A stretch of DNA of 64,000 nucleotides from Lampris incognitus (Eukaryota; Chordata; Actinopteri; Lampriformes; Lampridae): positions 497,501 through 561,500 of the forward strand of contig NW_026611535.1 of assembly GCF_029633865.1 (NCBI RefSeq), read 5' to 3'. Below, one piece after another: positions 1 through 10,937 of this stretch. A program made the position numbers and the translations under genes. How positions within the stretch are numbered: the first letter of the stretch is position 1; the number at the start of each line of letters is the position of its first letter. The notes under the pieces are model-generated. The model was not told the origin of the DNA, did not search any database, and saw only the letters and a list, made by a program, of their open reading frames with translations.

Positions 1-178
1 CGGAGTCGGGTTGTTTGTGAATGCAGCCCAAAGCGGGTGGTAAATTCCATCTAAGGCTAAATACTTGCACGAGACCGATAGTGGACAAGTACCGTAAGGG
101 AAAGTTGAAAAGAACTTTGAAGAGAGAGTTCAACAGGGCGTGAAACCGTTAAGAGGTAAACGGGTGGGGTCCGCGCTG
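1..178 (+). rRNA. 28S rRNA gene fragment (5' D1/D2 side)
   Basis: The first ~178 bases follow the strongly conserved vertebrate 28S rRNA segment that includes the stretches around AAGCGGGTGGTAAA, AAGTACCGTAAGGGAAAG and GAACTTTGAAGAGAGAGTTC. Similarity stops abruptly after GGGTGGGGTCCGCGC. Several bases differ from the conserved core that I remember (for example TGTTTGTGAATG and ATACTTGCACGAG), which suggests a displaced, decaying copy rather than an active rDNA unit. The 5' part lies outside the window. It could also be the edge of an rDNA array joined to a repeat. Confidence 0.88.
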
Positions 179-180
179 TC

Positions 181-302
181 CTACTCCCTCTATATTTACT
201 GTAGGACAACAGTGGTAAAATTAATGAAACATTATTTGAAACTTCTTTTATGTAGTTATGTAAAATAAGTTTCAAATAACATTTCATTGATGTTGTTCTG
301 CA
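181..302 (+). mobile_element. MITE-like palindromic element, copy 1
   Basis: The segment is close to a long inverted repeat: the left arm reads AGGACAACAGTGGTAAAAT and the right arm carries the reverse complement of its start, ending in TTGTTCTGCAG, around a centre near TTTTATGTAG. The same family occurs reversed at 885-1020, including the outer CTACTCC.TCT flank. No coding capacity is seen. Superfamily is not determined; no clear target duplication was found. Confidence 0.55.
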
Positions 303-380
303 GGAAGAGGAAGAGGAAGAGGAAGAGGAAGAGGAAGAGGAAGAGGAAGAGGAAGAGGAAGAGGAAGAGGAAGAGGAAGA
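303..380. repeat. (GAGGAA)n microsatellite, about 13 units
   Basis: Thirteen essentially perfect 6-bp units directly follow the first MITE-like copy. This is a purine-only strand (polypurine/polypyrimidine tract). Confidence 0.95.
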
Positions 381-884
381 TCTTATTTTGACAATGCCGC
401 TTCACATATATCTTACTTGGTAAAGGTTGTCTCCGTTATCGCCACCAGGGATCCAGCATAAAGCAAAATATTGTCAGGCGAATTGATGCAATAATACAGA
501 CGATATGCTACACCATTGACCTGACGTACAAGCTCTCAATATACATATTCATCTTAATTCCAGTCCTCACCTATAATCATGAGCTTTAGGTACTGACCAA
601 AAGAGTAGCATCACAGATACACACACCCGAAATTAGATTCCTCAATAGCGTGTCTGGGTTCAGCCTTGCATATAGCGTAAAGATCTCGAACATCCACACA
701 GAACTTCGAATAGAACCACTGCTACTTCACATCAAAACAAACCAGTTGACGTACTTCAGGCATATAATTAGGATACCTCCTGTGCGCCTTCCTTTGCACG
801 TTTACCGAGCACGACCAACTTGCAGGATACACCGAGTTACACACAGAAGTCGCTACAGAAACTACATAAACAAACTGGCCTGAC
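381..884. other. Unassigned intergenic sequence
   Basis: No gene, transposon protein or strong repeat is recognised. The short open frames here show no family resemblance. Confidence 0.5.
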
Positions 885-1020
885 AACACCTTGGAGGACA
901 ACAGCAGTAAAAACAATGACATATTATTTAAACTACATAAAAGAAGTTTCAAATAATATTTCATTGCTTTTACTGCTGTTGTCCTGCAATAAATATATAC
1001 CTGTAAGCAAGACGGAGTAG
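885..1020 (-). mobile_element. MITE-like palindromic element, copy 2
   Basis: This is the same palindromic family as 181-302 in the opposite orientation. GGAGGACAACAGCAGTAAAA on the left pairs with TTTTACTGCTGTTGTCCTGC on the right around AAACTACATAAAAGAAG. The flanking TATATACCTGTAAGCAAGAC matches, reversed, the flank of copy 1, so the true ends lie outside the palindrome. No ORF of its own. Confidence 0.55.
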
Positions 1021-4000
1021 AATCCCCCATGATGACCTGGAGGGCGTTCCTACAGAGACAGATGTCTGGAGTTCCCTACTTAGCTTGCAGCAACCGTGAC
1101 CCAACCCCGGAAAGGCAGCTAAAAATGAAATCAGATTCTCAACTCAACCCGCAGCTGGGATTAGTTTGTTGGGAATACATCATAGGATGGTGTAAACTAA
1201 TACAAACTATCACTCACACTTAACTCAAGGAAAACTGACTACTGGATTGGCAGGAATAAAAGCATAAATACATACAGCTTCAAGGACAATACAGCTAAAG
1301 CTATCAAGGCACTGAGGAACACAAGGAATCATAGTAGGTCCTTGTAGGAGAAATAACAGGGAAAAATAGCTTATCTGACTTCAACCCTGTTGGGTTATTA
1401 TATCCAATTTGTGGAGAAACAACAGATGAACAAGGGTGACAGCAGCAATAATCAAATGGAGCAGGAAGTGAAAGATGAACAATCAATTGACAACAGCATT
1501 ATCTACCCAGAATCCATCTCAGATCCATTGAACTAGCATTCCTCTTCCATAGGCAATACTTGAGAGTAGGTTGGTAATGACTGTGGCCCCTCAAAAACAC
1601 ATTTGGCCTCAAAGAAGAACAAATCCTAGGAAGGTAATAGCTATAACTACAACTAGGACAACAACTCCAATGCTTCAGGTCTCATGTAGAAGTATGACCC
1701 ATAATAGACACCTTGGACAATATGTACTAGGTAGATATTCACATGGACGACACATATGAGTCGCCTATGGCTCACATCTCCACAAATATCGACTACCAAG
1801 AAGAATGCTGTGAAGGTCTCTCAGTTGTAGTGTATGGGTAGAAATACACCTATTAAAATCTGACACATAAAACACAGCCCAAGGACGAAACCAAGCTGCA
1901 GTTACCTTGACAGAAGGACTGACAGGGTGACGGTGAGTATAAGCAGTATTAAGTGTGTTTTAACGAGGTCCCATTGATATTACTTGTGCTGAACATAGGT
2001 GGGATCTGAAGTAAGGTGGCAGACTTAGAGCCTACTTTCTCTTGTCATATCGGGTCTATGGCCTAACCTGCTATCATCTGCCCAAATATTACCTAAGACT
2101 CAGGTATTAGCAGGTGGATGATGGCTACCTAATAGCCTAATAACTATTAACAAGTTCTATGGCTACTAGCAGGCCAAGAATTCTAACTTTACAGGGCTAG
2201 ATATGGTCACAGTGGGAGTGTTGAGCACATATATATTTAGGGTAATAACCACACCTGCTGAAATGCTGCATCAGGCTAGCTGCTTAATAATGTTGACTAC
2301 TTGGAGGTTATTGTGATTGATGGATCTATAGGCTATGAATTAGGGAAACCCTATAGATCCAATCAATATGACTCCAAGGCTATAGGCCAACATGAGTGAG
2401 GTGGCAATTAAGGGGATTGTTACGACTCATGCATTGATGTGGGAACTATTCAGGGCCTCCACAATGGCATCTTTGGAGAAGAAGCCTGCAAGGAAGGGTT
2501 AAAAGACTTGATGTAGCTCCTAGGAGTTCAGGTGACTTAAAATCCACGCTATAGCTACGATTCTGCCAATATCCCCAATCCAGTTATGGACTGCCTAAAG
2601 GGCAGCAATGTTGGCTCGCACTCAGCCATATCATCAGCCATTAACTAAGAAAGACATAATCCCAACTCCCTCTCAAACAATGAGAAGCTGCAATGTATTG
2701 TTGGCAGTTACCTGGATAACTATTGCCACAACAAATATGAGAACATATTTGAAGAAACTTGTATTTAAGACCGTTGAACTCACTTGCTTACATGAGCTCC
2801 TACTTGGGTTTGTGGCTCCTAAGACCAATGGATAGCTGTTATCCTTTAAAAGCCATTTCTAGAATTTTAGCCTAAAAAGTAAGAATTAGCAGTTCTTGTT
2901 GCTACATGCCTCTCTCGGTAGCCCAAAGCAGTTTAGCCCCTATCTCTAGAATCACAATCCAGTATTCTATTTAAACTAGGCCGAGATCCCGTAGCTTACA
3001 ATTTTGAATCAATCTTGACAAATTGATTCCACAATCATGGACTTCATGAGCACACTGATGAGGAGATGAGGAGACTTCTGCTCCAAAGGAGGAAAGAAGT
3101 TATGCAAAAATCCACAAATGGGCTGAAAAAACAGACAAGAAGAGTTGAGTTGACGTGGATTCAGCAAAGTACACAAATGACAAAGGTCCTGTTCACACCA
3201 GTACACACACTGGCACAACAACCAGTAACACATACCTGTGGGCCACCATGGAGAGTATACTGGTCACTGAAAGCTCCTATAACTTCAGCATAGTTTACGT
3301 CAGGGATAAGTTCATCCTTCCAGTACCAAGCCATACCACAAAATGGTTGATGTTGGAAATTTAAAAGTTTTACCTGTTAACAGGACTATTTACCAAGTAC
3401 ATTGACACACCTCTCTGTGCTTGAGAGCTATAGCCACTATACAAACTATAGAAATACACAGCTTTTTTATTATCTGCCAAGTGCATTAAAAACAGGTCTG
3501 TTCCTTTTAAAGCTGTTACCTGTCAAGGAGTTCCACAAACAGCAATGAGTACAACACCTGTGTGGGTGGCAGGGGTGAGTGTGTGTTATGATTGGTATTT
3601 TGAACTCTGTTATTAGGGAGACATCACTTTGTGATATTATCATGGCTACTCTGCATGTTATTACAATAGGTAACTGGTTGCACCTTTCAAACTGAATATT
3701 TACTATCATTTCTGGTCTTGCAGAAAAATTCCTTTTTGTTAATATTACTATTTTTTGTTAGATTTAAGCAGTTCACAAAAATCATCCAGTACATGTGACA
3801 GTTAATAGTTTCACTCAACATTGTCATGTAATCCCAACAGTAACATTTAAAAACAATCCACATTGCAAACAACACATGACAAATATCTTTGGTATCAGCA
3901 ATGACAAAATTTATTTTATAGGCAAAATATTCTTTTAACTCCATTTACACATTCCTTTTTCTCTGCACAGATCAGAAAATGAAGACCCAAAAAAACTAAG

Positions 4001-4138
4001 AATTGATGTTTATGACTATTTTTGGATATTTTCCTCACAAATTCAAATAATGTTAACTAACCAAGGCATCAGTTGACATAATGTAGCCTTGCCTTAATGC
4101 TTCACAGCTCTTGCAGTAATTTCTAACTCTTTAACTAT
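1021..4138. other. Unassigned sequence, no supported gene
   Basis: About 3.1 kb with only short, unconvincing open frames. The only structure I noted is a small imperfect inverted repeat near 2313-2368 (TGGATCTATAGG versus CCTATAGATCCA). No transposon protein, RNA gene or tandem array is recognised. Confidence 0.5.
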
Positions 4139-5117
4139 CTATGCTCTCAGGAATAGATACATCTCTATGGCTTCATCTGTTGGGGTGGCTGAGAGTAAGG
4201 AGTTTTCTGCCATTATAAGGCAACACAAGCTAAATACAGTTTCATCATAAGGAGAAGGTCCTCTCTGTTGGCATTCTTGTTTACAAGCCTCCACTGCTTC
4301 CTGGGAGACCTCCTTCAGGTGAATCTGTCCTCCAAATATATGAGGAATGCTGCACATGAGAATTGAACATCCACTTGGAGCTACGGCATTTCTGCTCTTG
4401 CAGATAATGTGGGTATTCCACAAATTTGGAACTTGCATCAGCTCTTCCTGTACAAACTCAAATATCAGTGAGAACAAACATTAATGTAACACTTCCTTTT
4501 TTAAAAGTCACTATAATACATGCAGACATATGCTCTTATGGACAAAGGGGGTGAGTGGATGCTGGGGAAAGGAACTTTTTCTTTGCCCAACAACCAAATT
4601 GTTTACATCACAAATACAAATATCTATAAATACCTATTAAAATCACACATGCACACACGCATAGGGACAGAATAACATATAGAAACATAGACCTACTAAC
4701 ACACCTAAAACATGTCCACACAAGTAAACACTACAAGCTACTTGTCCAAGAAGTCTCAAGAGAAACAGTCATTCTCTTTCAGTTCCTGGAGACAATTCAT
4801 CCAGTATTGGGCATGATGCGTTTTCAAAAAGTCCACCAGCTTTCCATCCACTGATAGTGATTACTGGACCCAGCAATATAACAATTACTGACGTGGCGAT
4901 CCGTACTCCATCATAAGAATTTCTGCATCTCTACCATTGTGACATTTTCTGTCCCCAAATCTGCGCGAATTCTGACAGCTGTCCCCATCCTTTTCTCAAC
5001 TTCTGCTATGAAATAAACAACGATGGTCTTGGGATTGCTGTTTGCTGAATACGCATGAAGACATACCGTGAGTCTTGAAAAGCCATCAATCGCTCCATTT
5101 ATACAAATGCTCAACAC
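4139..5117 (-). pseudogene. Broken integrase-core (rve-like) gene
   Basis: Minus-strand translation of 5117-4911 gives an integrase-core signature: INGAIDGFSR followed by RIRADLGTEN, as in the fish and invertebrate integrase-core-domain proteins derived from transposons. The frame continues through 4910-4740 with the family's HYQWMESWWTFL-type region, but is cut by a TGA just after MQKFL and another TGA after CFS. A second block at 4477-4139 (FVQEELMQVPNLWNTH, then SILMCSIPHIFGG) matches the family's C-terminal part, so an intron or insertion separates the blocks. The N-terminal part is missing. Whether it was a transposon or a host-domesticated paralogue cannot be told from this copy. Confidence 0.62.
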
Positions 5118-5690
5118 TGCGGGGGTCTAGAAACTTTAACAAATGCCTCACTATATTTTGAGTCACAACATACCCAGCTTGTGTAATGGTTATGAAAATG
5201 CTGTAATTCTGAATGCACTAAATGGGAAAAATAAATGTTGAAAAAACCTCCACAAGATGTGCACTGACTATAAAAAGAGAAGTTAAAGTTGCTGTGTTTA
5301 AAATGCACAGTCTAATTATAATTTACATTCCATATTTTATTTGGGGAAAATCCACTTGAAGTTACGTTTCCCAGTGTTTCCTTGTTTCGCCAAGTTTAGT
5401 CATCAGCCTGGAATCTGCTGATCTGTTGTCCATTGCTAATGCCTTGTTCAGACCTGTAGGGGAATAAAGTGTTGCCTGCGGTCTGCCATTACAACATCCC
5501 ACTTGACTGTAGCAACATGGTGTCCGTGTTTTGTGTCTTTCTATCCCCCCCTTACAGGTAGGAGCGATAGTTTTGATATGTTTCATAGTGTGTATATGTT
5601 TTCTATCCTATAAGGAGCACGCAGGGAGTAAAATATTCCTGTCTGCAGTAACTGTAGCATGTGAAGGTAGTCTGGCTAATCTGGAGATGT
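5118..5690. other. Unassigned; contains a 72-bp segment repeated at 10.02 kb
   Basis: No gene seen. Positions 5484-5556 resemble 10022-10093, both ending in a pyrimidine tract and TTACAGG. Confidence 0.5.
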
Positions 5691-5696
5691 TGCTCT

Positions 5697-5756
5697 GCTG
5701 TAGCGTGCTAGCTGTAGCGTGCTAACTGTAGCATTCTAGCTGTAGCATGCTAGCTC
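5697..5756. repeat. Short tandem repeat of a CTGTAGC.TGCTAG unit
   Basis: Four imperfect ~16-bp units of the type GCTAGCTGTAGCGTGCTA follow each other before GCTCGCTACG. No coding role is visible. Confidence 0.7.
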
Positions 5757-6953
5757 GCTACGTTACATAGGCAGCAGCGCAGTAGAAACGTCACGGTCGC
5801 CATTTAGTGAGGAAGCGTCTCATAACAAAGCGTGTTTGCTCTGCATTCATTCTACATGATGTGGTTACAATAGTCATGCCAAAGTGTTGCACTTTACCAA
5901 ATAGATCAGTTGAATGTGTGAATGCAAGATTACTTTTATTCCTGTTTAACTTTAATGGAGATTAAACTGTTCTCACGGTTAAATACATAACAATAGTATC
6001 TACTATAGGAACAATCACTCATATATTTTCGGAATGTGTGTGTGTGTGGTGTTAGTGTGTGTGTGTTAGTTAGTGTAGATAGCGGGACCGAAAACTGAAG
6101 CATTTATGATCCTAATTCTTTTGGGAGATGGTAGGTATTGTCCCAGAGAGTACGGGAAAAATCCCAGAAAATTAAAATTACGCATAATTATGCATAAATA
6201 TGCATTTTTCTAAAAATGTCTAAAAACAACTTTTCTCGCGATTTCAGATGATTCTGAGCATCTTTGATTTTTTTCACCTATATAAAAAACATTTTCCGGG
6301 ACTTAGAAATGTTCTGGCATTATGCAAAATATGCATTTTTGAAAAAATGCACTTATGATCCTACTTTTTTTGGAAGTGGTAGGTATTGTTCGAGAGAGGA
6401 CCAGAAAATTAAAATAATTATATTAATTATGCATAATTATGCAAACTATGCATTTTCTAAAAATGGCTAAAAACCTCTTTTCTCGCCATTTCAGATGACT
6501 CTGAACATTTCGGGGGACGGAGTTGAAGGGGGGTAAACCACTTTTCTCGGCATTTCAGATGATTCTGAGCATTTGGGCGGGGTTGGAGTGGGGGGGGGTT
6601 TAGGGGCAGGGGGAAGGCGGTTAGCTGGCAGGATGAAGAGGACGGAGATTTAGACGGGTGGATAACCGAACTGCTACATTGTAGCGGGGCTCTTCTAGTC
6701 ACTCATATATTTTCAGAATGTGTATGTGTGTGATGTTAGTGTGTGTGTGGTGTTGGTATAGATAGCGAGACCGAAAACTAAAGCACTTATGATCCTAATT
6801 CTTTTTGGAGGTGGTAGGTATTGTCTCAGAGAGTAAAGGAAAAATCCCAGATAATTAAAATCATGCATAAGTATTCATAAATATACAAAATATGCGTTTT
6901 TCTAAAAATGAATAAAAACCACTTTTCTCGGCATTTGAGATGATTCTGAGCAT

Positions 6954-8406
6954 CTTTGATTTTTTCACCTAGATAACATTTTTCTGGCACTTACAAATGT
7001 TTTGGCATCACTGGTCAACACAATTTTTCTTGCATGGGGTTTTTCAACGGATTCTAGCTAACGTTTGGCTGCTGAATCCAAATCTGACATTAGTTTTTGC
7101 CTATCACATCAGGTTTTTGAACTGTGAAAAATCATTATTTTTGAGAAAACAGCAATTTTACACTCGAAGTTAAAAAAACACTGTTGCATTAGAAGATCGA
7201 TACATGCAAAAATGACTACAATAAATAAATAAACACTCAGCTAGCATGAAATTACTTCGGAAATGAATAGGGGTCATTTTTAGCCCTACCAACATTGCCA
7301 GACTAGATGGTCAACTTTTGTACAATCCTGAATAAGGAGCATACAGATAGCACAAAAACTTGATGTGATAGAGCAAATCTGAGCTCAGATTGGGATTCAG
7401 CAGCCCAAAATTAGCCAAAAACAGTTTCCAAAGTCCATACACAAAAAAAAAAAACCAACTATATTTTTGTAGACCAATGTTATGCAAAATATGCATTTTT
7501 GCAAAAATGCACTTATGATCCTTATTTTTTTTGGAGGTGGTAGGTATTGTTCCAGAGAGGATCAGAAAAATAGCAGAAAATTAAAATAATTACAATAATT
7601 ATGCATAATTATGAAAAATATGCATTTTCTACAAATGGCTAAAAACCACTTTTCTCTGCATTTCAGATGATTCTGAGCATCTTTGATTTTTTCACCTAGA
7701 TAACATTTTTCTGGCACTTACAAATGTTTTGGCATCACTGGTCAACACAATTTCTCTTGCATGGGGTTTTTCAACGGATTCTAGCTAACGTTTGGCTGCT
7801 GAATCCAAATCTGACATTAGTTTTTGCCTATCACATCAGGTTTTTGAACTGTGAAAAATCATTATTTTTGAGAAAACAGCAATTTTACACTCGAAGTTAA
7901 AAAAACACTGTTGCATTAGAAGATCGATAGATGCAAAAATGACTACAATAAATAAATAAACACTCAGCTAGCATGAAATTACTTCGGAAATGAATAGGGG
8001 TCATTTTTAGCCCTACCAACATTGCCAGACTAGATGGTCAACTTTTGTACAATCCTGAATAAGGAGCATACAGATAGCACAAAAACTTGATGTGATAGAG
8101 CAAATCTGAGCTCAGATTGGGATTCAGCAGCCCAAAATTAGCCAAAAACAGTTTCCAAAGTCCATACACAAAAAAAAAAACCAACTATATTTTTGTAGAC
8201 CAATGTTATGCAAAATATGCATTTTTGCAAAAATGCACTTATGATCCTTATTTTTTTTGGAGGTGGTAGGTATTGTTCCAGAGAGGATCAGAAAAATAGC
8301 AGAAAATTAAAATAATTACAATAATTATGCATAATTATGAAAAATATGCATTTTCTACAAATGGCTAAAAACCACTTTTCTCTGCATTTCAGATGATTCT
8401 GAGCAT
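6954..8406. repeat. Tandem duplication of a ~727-bp unit
   Basis: 6954-7680 and 7681-8406 are almost identical head-to-tail copies, with single differences such as CAATTTTTCTTG versus CAATTTCTCTTG. Because the copies are nearly identical while the smaller subrepeats have diverged, this duplication is recent relative to the block. Confidence 0.85.
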
Positions 8407-9587
8407 CTGTGATTTTTTCTCGTATGTAATTTTTTTTTTCTGGGACTCATGTTTTAGCATCATGCAAAATATGCATTTTTACAAAAATGCACTTACGATC
8501 CTAATTTTTTTGTAGGTGGTAGGTATTGTTCCACAGAGGACCAGAAAAATAGCAGAAAATTCAAATAATTATAATAATTATGCATCATTATGCAAAATAT
8601 GCGTTTTCTAAAAATGGCTGAAAACCACTTCTCTCGCCATTTCACATGAATCTAAGCATTTGGGGGGAGGGACTGGGAGTGGGGGGGGGGTTTAGGGACA
8701 GGGGTAAGGCGGTTAGCTGGCAGGATGAAGAGGAGGGAGATTTACAGAGGTGGATAAGATGCAAAAATGACTACAATAAATAAATAAACACTCAGCTAGC
8801 ATGAAATTACTTCGGAAATGAATAGGGGTCATTTTTAGCCCTACCAACATTGCCAGACTAGATGGTCAACTTTTGTACAATCCTGAATAAGGAGCATACA
8901 GATAGCACAAAAACTTGATGTGATAGAGCAAATCTGAGCTCAGATTGGGATTCAGCAGCCCAAAATTAGCCAAAAACAGTTTCCAAAGTCCATACACAAA
9001 AAAAAAAAACCAACTATATTTTTGTAGACCAATGTTATGCAAAATATGCATTTTTGCAAAAATGCACTTATGATCCTTATTTTTTTTGGAGGTGGTAGGT
9101 ATTGTTCCAGAGAGGATCAGAAAAATAGCAGAAAATTAAAATAATTACAATAATTATGCATAATTATGAAAAATATGCATTTTCTACAAATGGCTAAAAA
9201 CCACTTTTCTCTGCATTTCAGATGATTCTGAGCATCTGTGATTTTTTCTCGTATGTAATTTTTTTTTTCTGGGACTCATGTTTTAGCATCATGCAAAATA
9301 TGCATTTTTACAAAAATGCACTTACGATCCTAATTTTTTTGTAGGTGGTAGGTATTGTTCCACAGAGGACCAGAAAAATAGCAGAAAATTCAAATAATTA
9401 TAATAATTATGCATCATTATGCAAAATATGCGTTTTCTAAAAATGGCTGAAAACCACTTCTCTCGCCATTTCACATGAATCTAAGCATTTGGGGGGAGGG
9501 ACTGGGAGTGGGGGGGGGGGTTTAGGGACAGGGGTAAGGCGGTTAGCTGGCAGGATGAAGAGGAGGGAGATTTACAGAGGTGGATAA
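7930..9587. repeat. Tandem duplication of a ~829-bp unit overlapping the previous one
   Basis: 7930-8757 is repeated as 8758-9587, starting at GATGCAAAAATGAC and ending at GGTGGATAA. The copies differ mainly in homopolymer length (A and G runs). The identical short open frames in the copies are by-products, not genes. Confidence 0.85.
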
Positions 9588-9620
9588 CCGAACCGCTACA
9601 TTGTAGTGGGGTTCTTCTAG

Positions 9621-10201
9621 TGCACACATATTATGCTATTTATTTTAAAGGTGCAACAGGTAATTTTCTAAATCCGTTCAAGGTGATAGTTCAAAGTATT
9701 TTTCGAAGTCAGTTTAAAGCTACTGTAAAGATATTCCCTTTCTAATGCTGCTTTACGATGCTGTCAAGATATTCGGCTTATTCTGGTTAAATGTCCAATG
9801 CAGATACTTTTCTGATTTATATCCAATGTGCTTTCTGTGTTGTTTAAGGTAACATAAAGACAATATTGGTATTTTCATTGTGACAATTGACAACACTATA
9901 TTTTTCGAATTGTGTACTTTCTTAAAGCGACTGTGTACTATGTTTCAAATTGTTTATAAGGACAATGCAATGTTTATTGACAAGCTTTGTGAACATGTAA
10001 ATATGAAAATTTGGGAAAATGCATTACAACATCGGACTTCACTACAGCAACATCGTATCCGTGTTTGGTTTCTTTCTATTCCCCCTTACAGGGGCGTAAC
10101 CCTTGAACGCAGCTGACATGGTGTAGCTTCTATCCATGGACACATCCGTGCCCCTCCACCTAATCAGTGACAAATCATGCTACACAGTAAAATCCTGACT
10201 A
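9621..10201. other. Unassigned; diverged copy of 5484-5556 at 10022-10093
   Basis: No gene supported. The shared ~72-bp segment ends in TTCTATTCCCCCTTACAGG, which resembles a 3' splice site. Confidence 0.5.
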
Positions 10202-10271
10202 TTAATTTAACTCGGAGAGTGTACAAATAGATCCTTTCGGGTCCATTTCTACACTCTCCGAGTTAAATTAA
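10202..10271. repeat. Near-perfect 70-bp hairpin
   Basis: AACTCGGAGAGTGTA on the left pairs exactly with TACACTCTCCGAGTT on the right. The pairing extends outward to TTAATTT and inward through AAATAGATCC/GGGTCCATTT around a 4-base loop (TTTC). It may be two transposon ends joined head to head. Confidence 0.85.
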
Positions 10272-10599
10272 CCCTCAGGAGCGTGCCAGACTCCTCCTTC
10301 CTCCTGTACAGCCCCGTGCAGTTTAGCACCCTTCTTAGCGCGCGCATAGCGACCACAGTATCATCCATCGTGCTCAGTAACGACAGCATCTCGCCACATG
10401 TCTCAACCCAAGCACGGACCAGAACTTGATCAAGTCGTGTAAATGGCGCATACCGAAGCAGAACAACCACCTGCGCCCAACACCGCTTCTAACTACAGGT
10501 TGTAAAGCTAGAGAAGAACTACACATAATGACACTGTTACTTAAAAACAATGAATCTATACTCAAGTATTGGTGACCAACTGATTTATCAATCTTCGGA
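10272..10599. other. Unassigned sequence before the older LINE
   Basis: Short open frames on the minus strand show no recognisable family. No repeat recognised. Confidence 0.4.
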
Positions 10600-10775
10600 C
10601 ATATTTTCATTACTCAAATTGAAACATTATCTAGAATTATGTACCCAGCTTTTTCATTAGCCATTACTGACACAATTAAATCATTTAATCAAACAAATTT
10701 CTACTTTATTTGGAAAAACAAACATCATTATATAACAAAACGGGATGTGGTAAAATCGTTAAAAGAAGGTGGCTT
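10600..10775 (+). pseudogene. Older L1-type LINE ORF2 fragment, left part
   Basis: The plus-strand translation carries the conserved post-RT segment of L1-type ORF2 (MYPAFSLAIT, NFYFIWKNKHHYI, then KEGGL). The same reading resumes at 16605 with NVIDYQAIKG, so the two parts were one element before the younger L1 inserted between them. AAAGAAGGTGGCTT at the right edge is the left copy of that L1's target-site duplication. Confidence 0.85.
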
Positions 10776-10937
10776 GGGGCGCTGGTGAGCAGTAACATGT
10801 GAGGACGTCTTTAGATTGAGCTCCTGATCAGGGCGAACCTTTCATTAATATTTTAACTTTTCAGATCAAACACAGATAAATTAGGTTTAACACACACGAT
10901 ACTTAACCTCTAGCACACCGGACTCACAACCCCGTAC

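Larger units (their letters stand above)
6016..9620. repeat. Nested AT-rich repeat block
   Basis: About 3.6 kb of related subrepeats containing ATGCATAATTATGCA-type palindromes, ACTTATGATCCTA, GGAGGTGGTAGGTATTGTTC and CATTTCAGATGATTCTGAGC. A starting motif (CACTCATATATTTTC) occurs at 6016 and 6700, and a closing motif (ACATTGTAG.GGGG.TCTTCTAGT) at about 6675 and 9598. This defines a ~684-bp unit followed by a much expanded unit. Two large tandem duplications lie inside. It could be a non-autonomous DNA transposon that multiplied in place or a complex satellite; there are no transposase remains. Confidence 0.75.

Noticed and set aside
7311..9051. Identical 61-codon minus-strand open frames at 7311-7496 and 8866-9051
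   Set aside because: They lie in tandem-duplicated AT-rich repeat; identity comes from the duplication, and the product is low-complexity hydrophobic text without homology.
10262..10275. TTAACCCT next to the hairpin as a piggyBac end
   Set aside because: No matching inverted end, no second TTAA at a sensible distance and no transposase remains.
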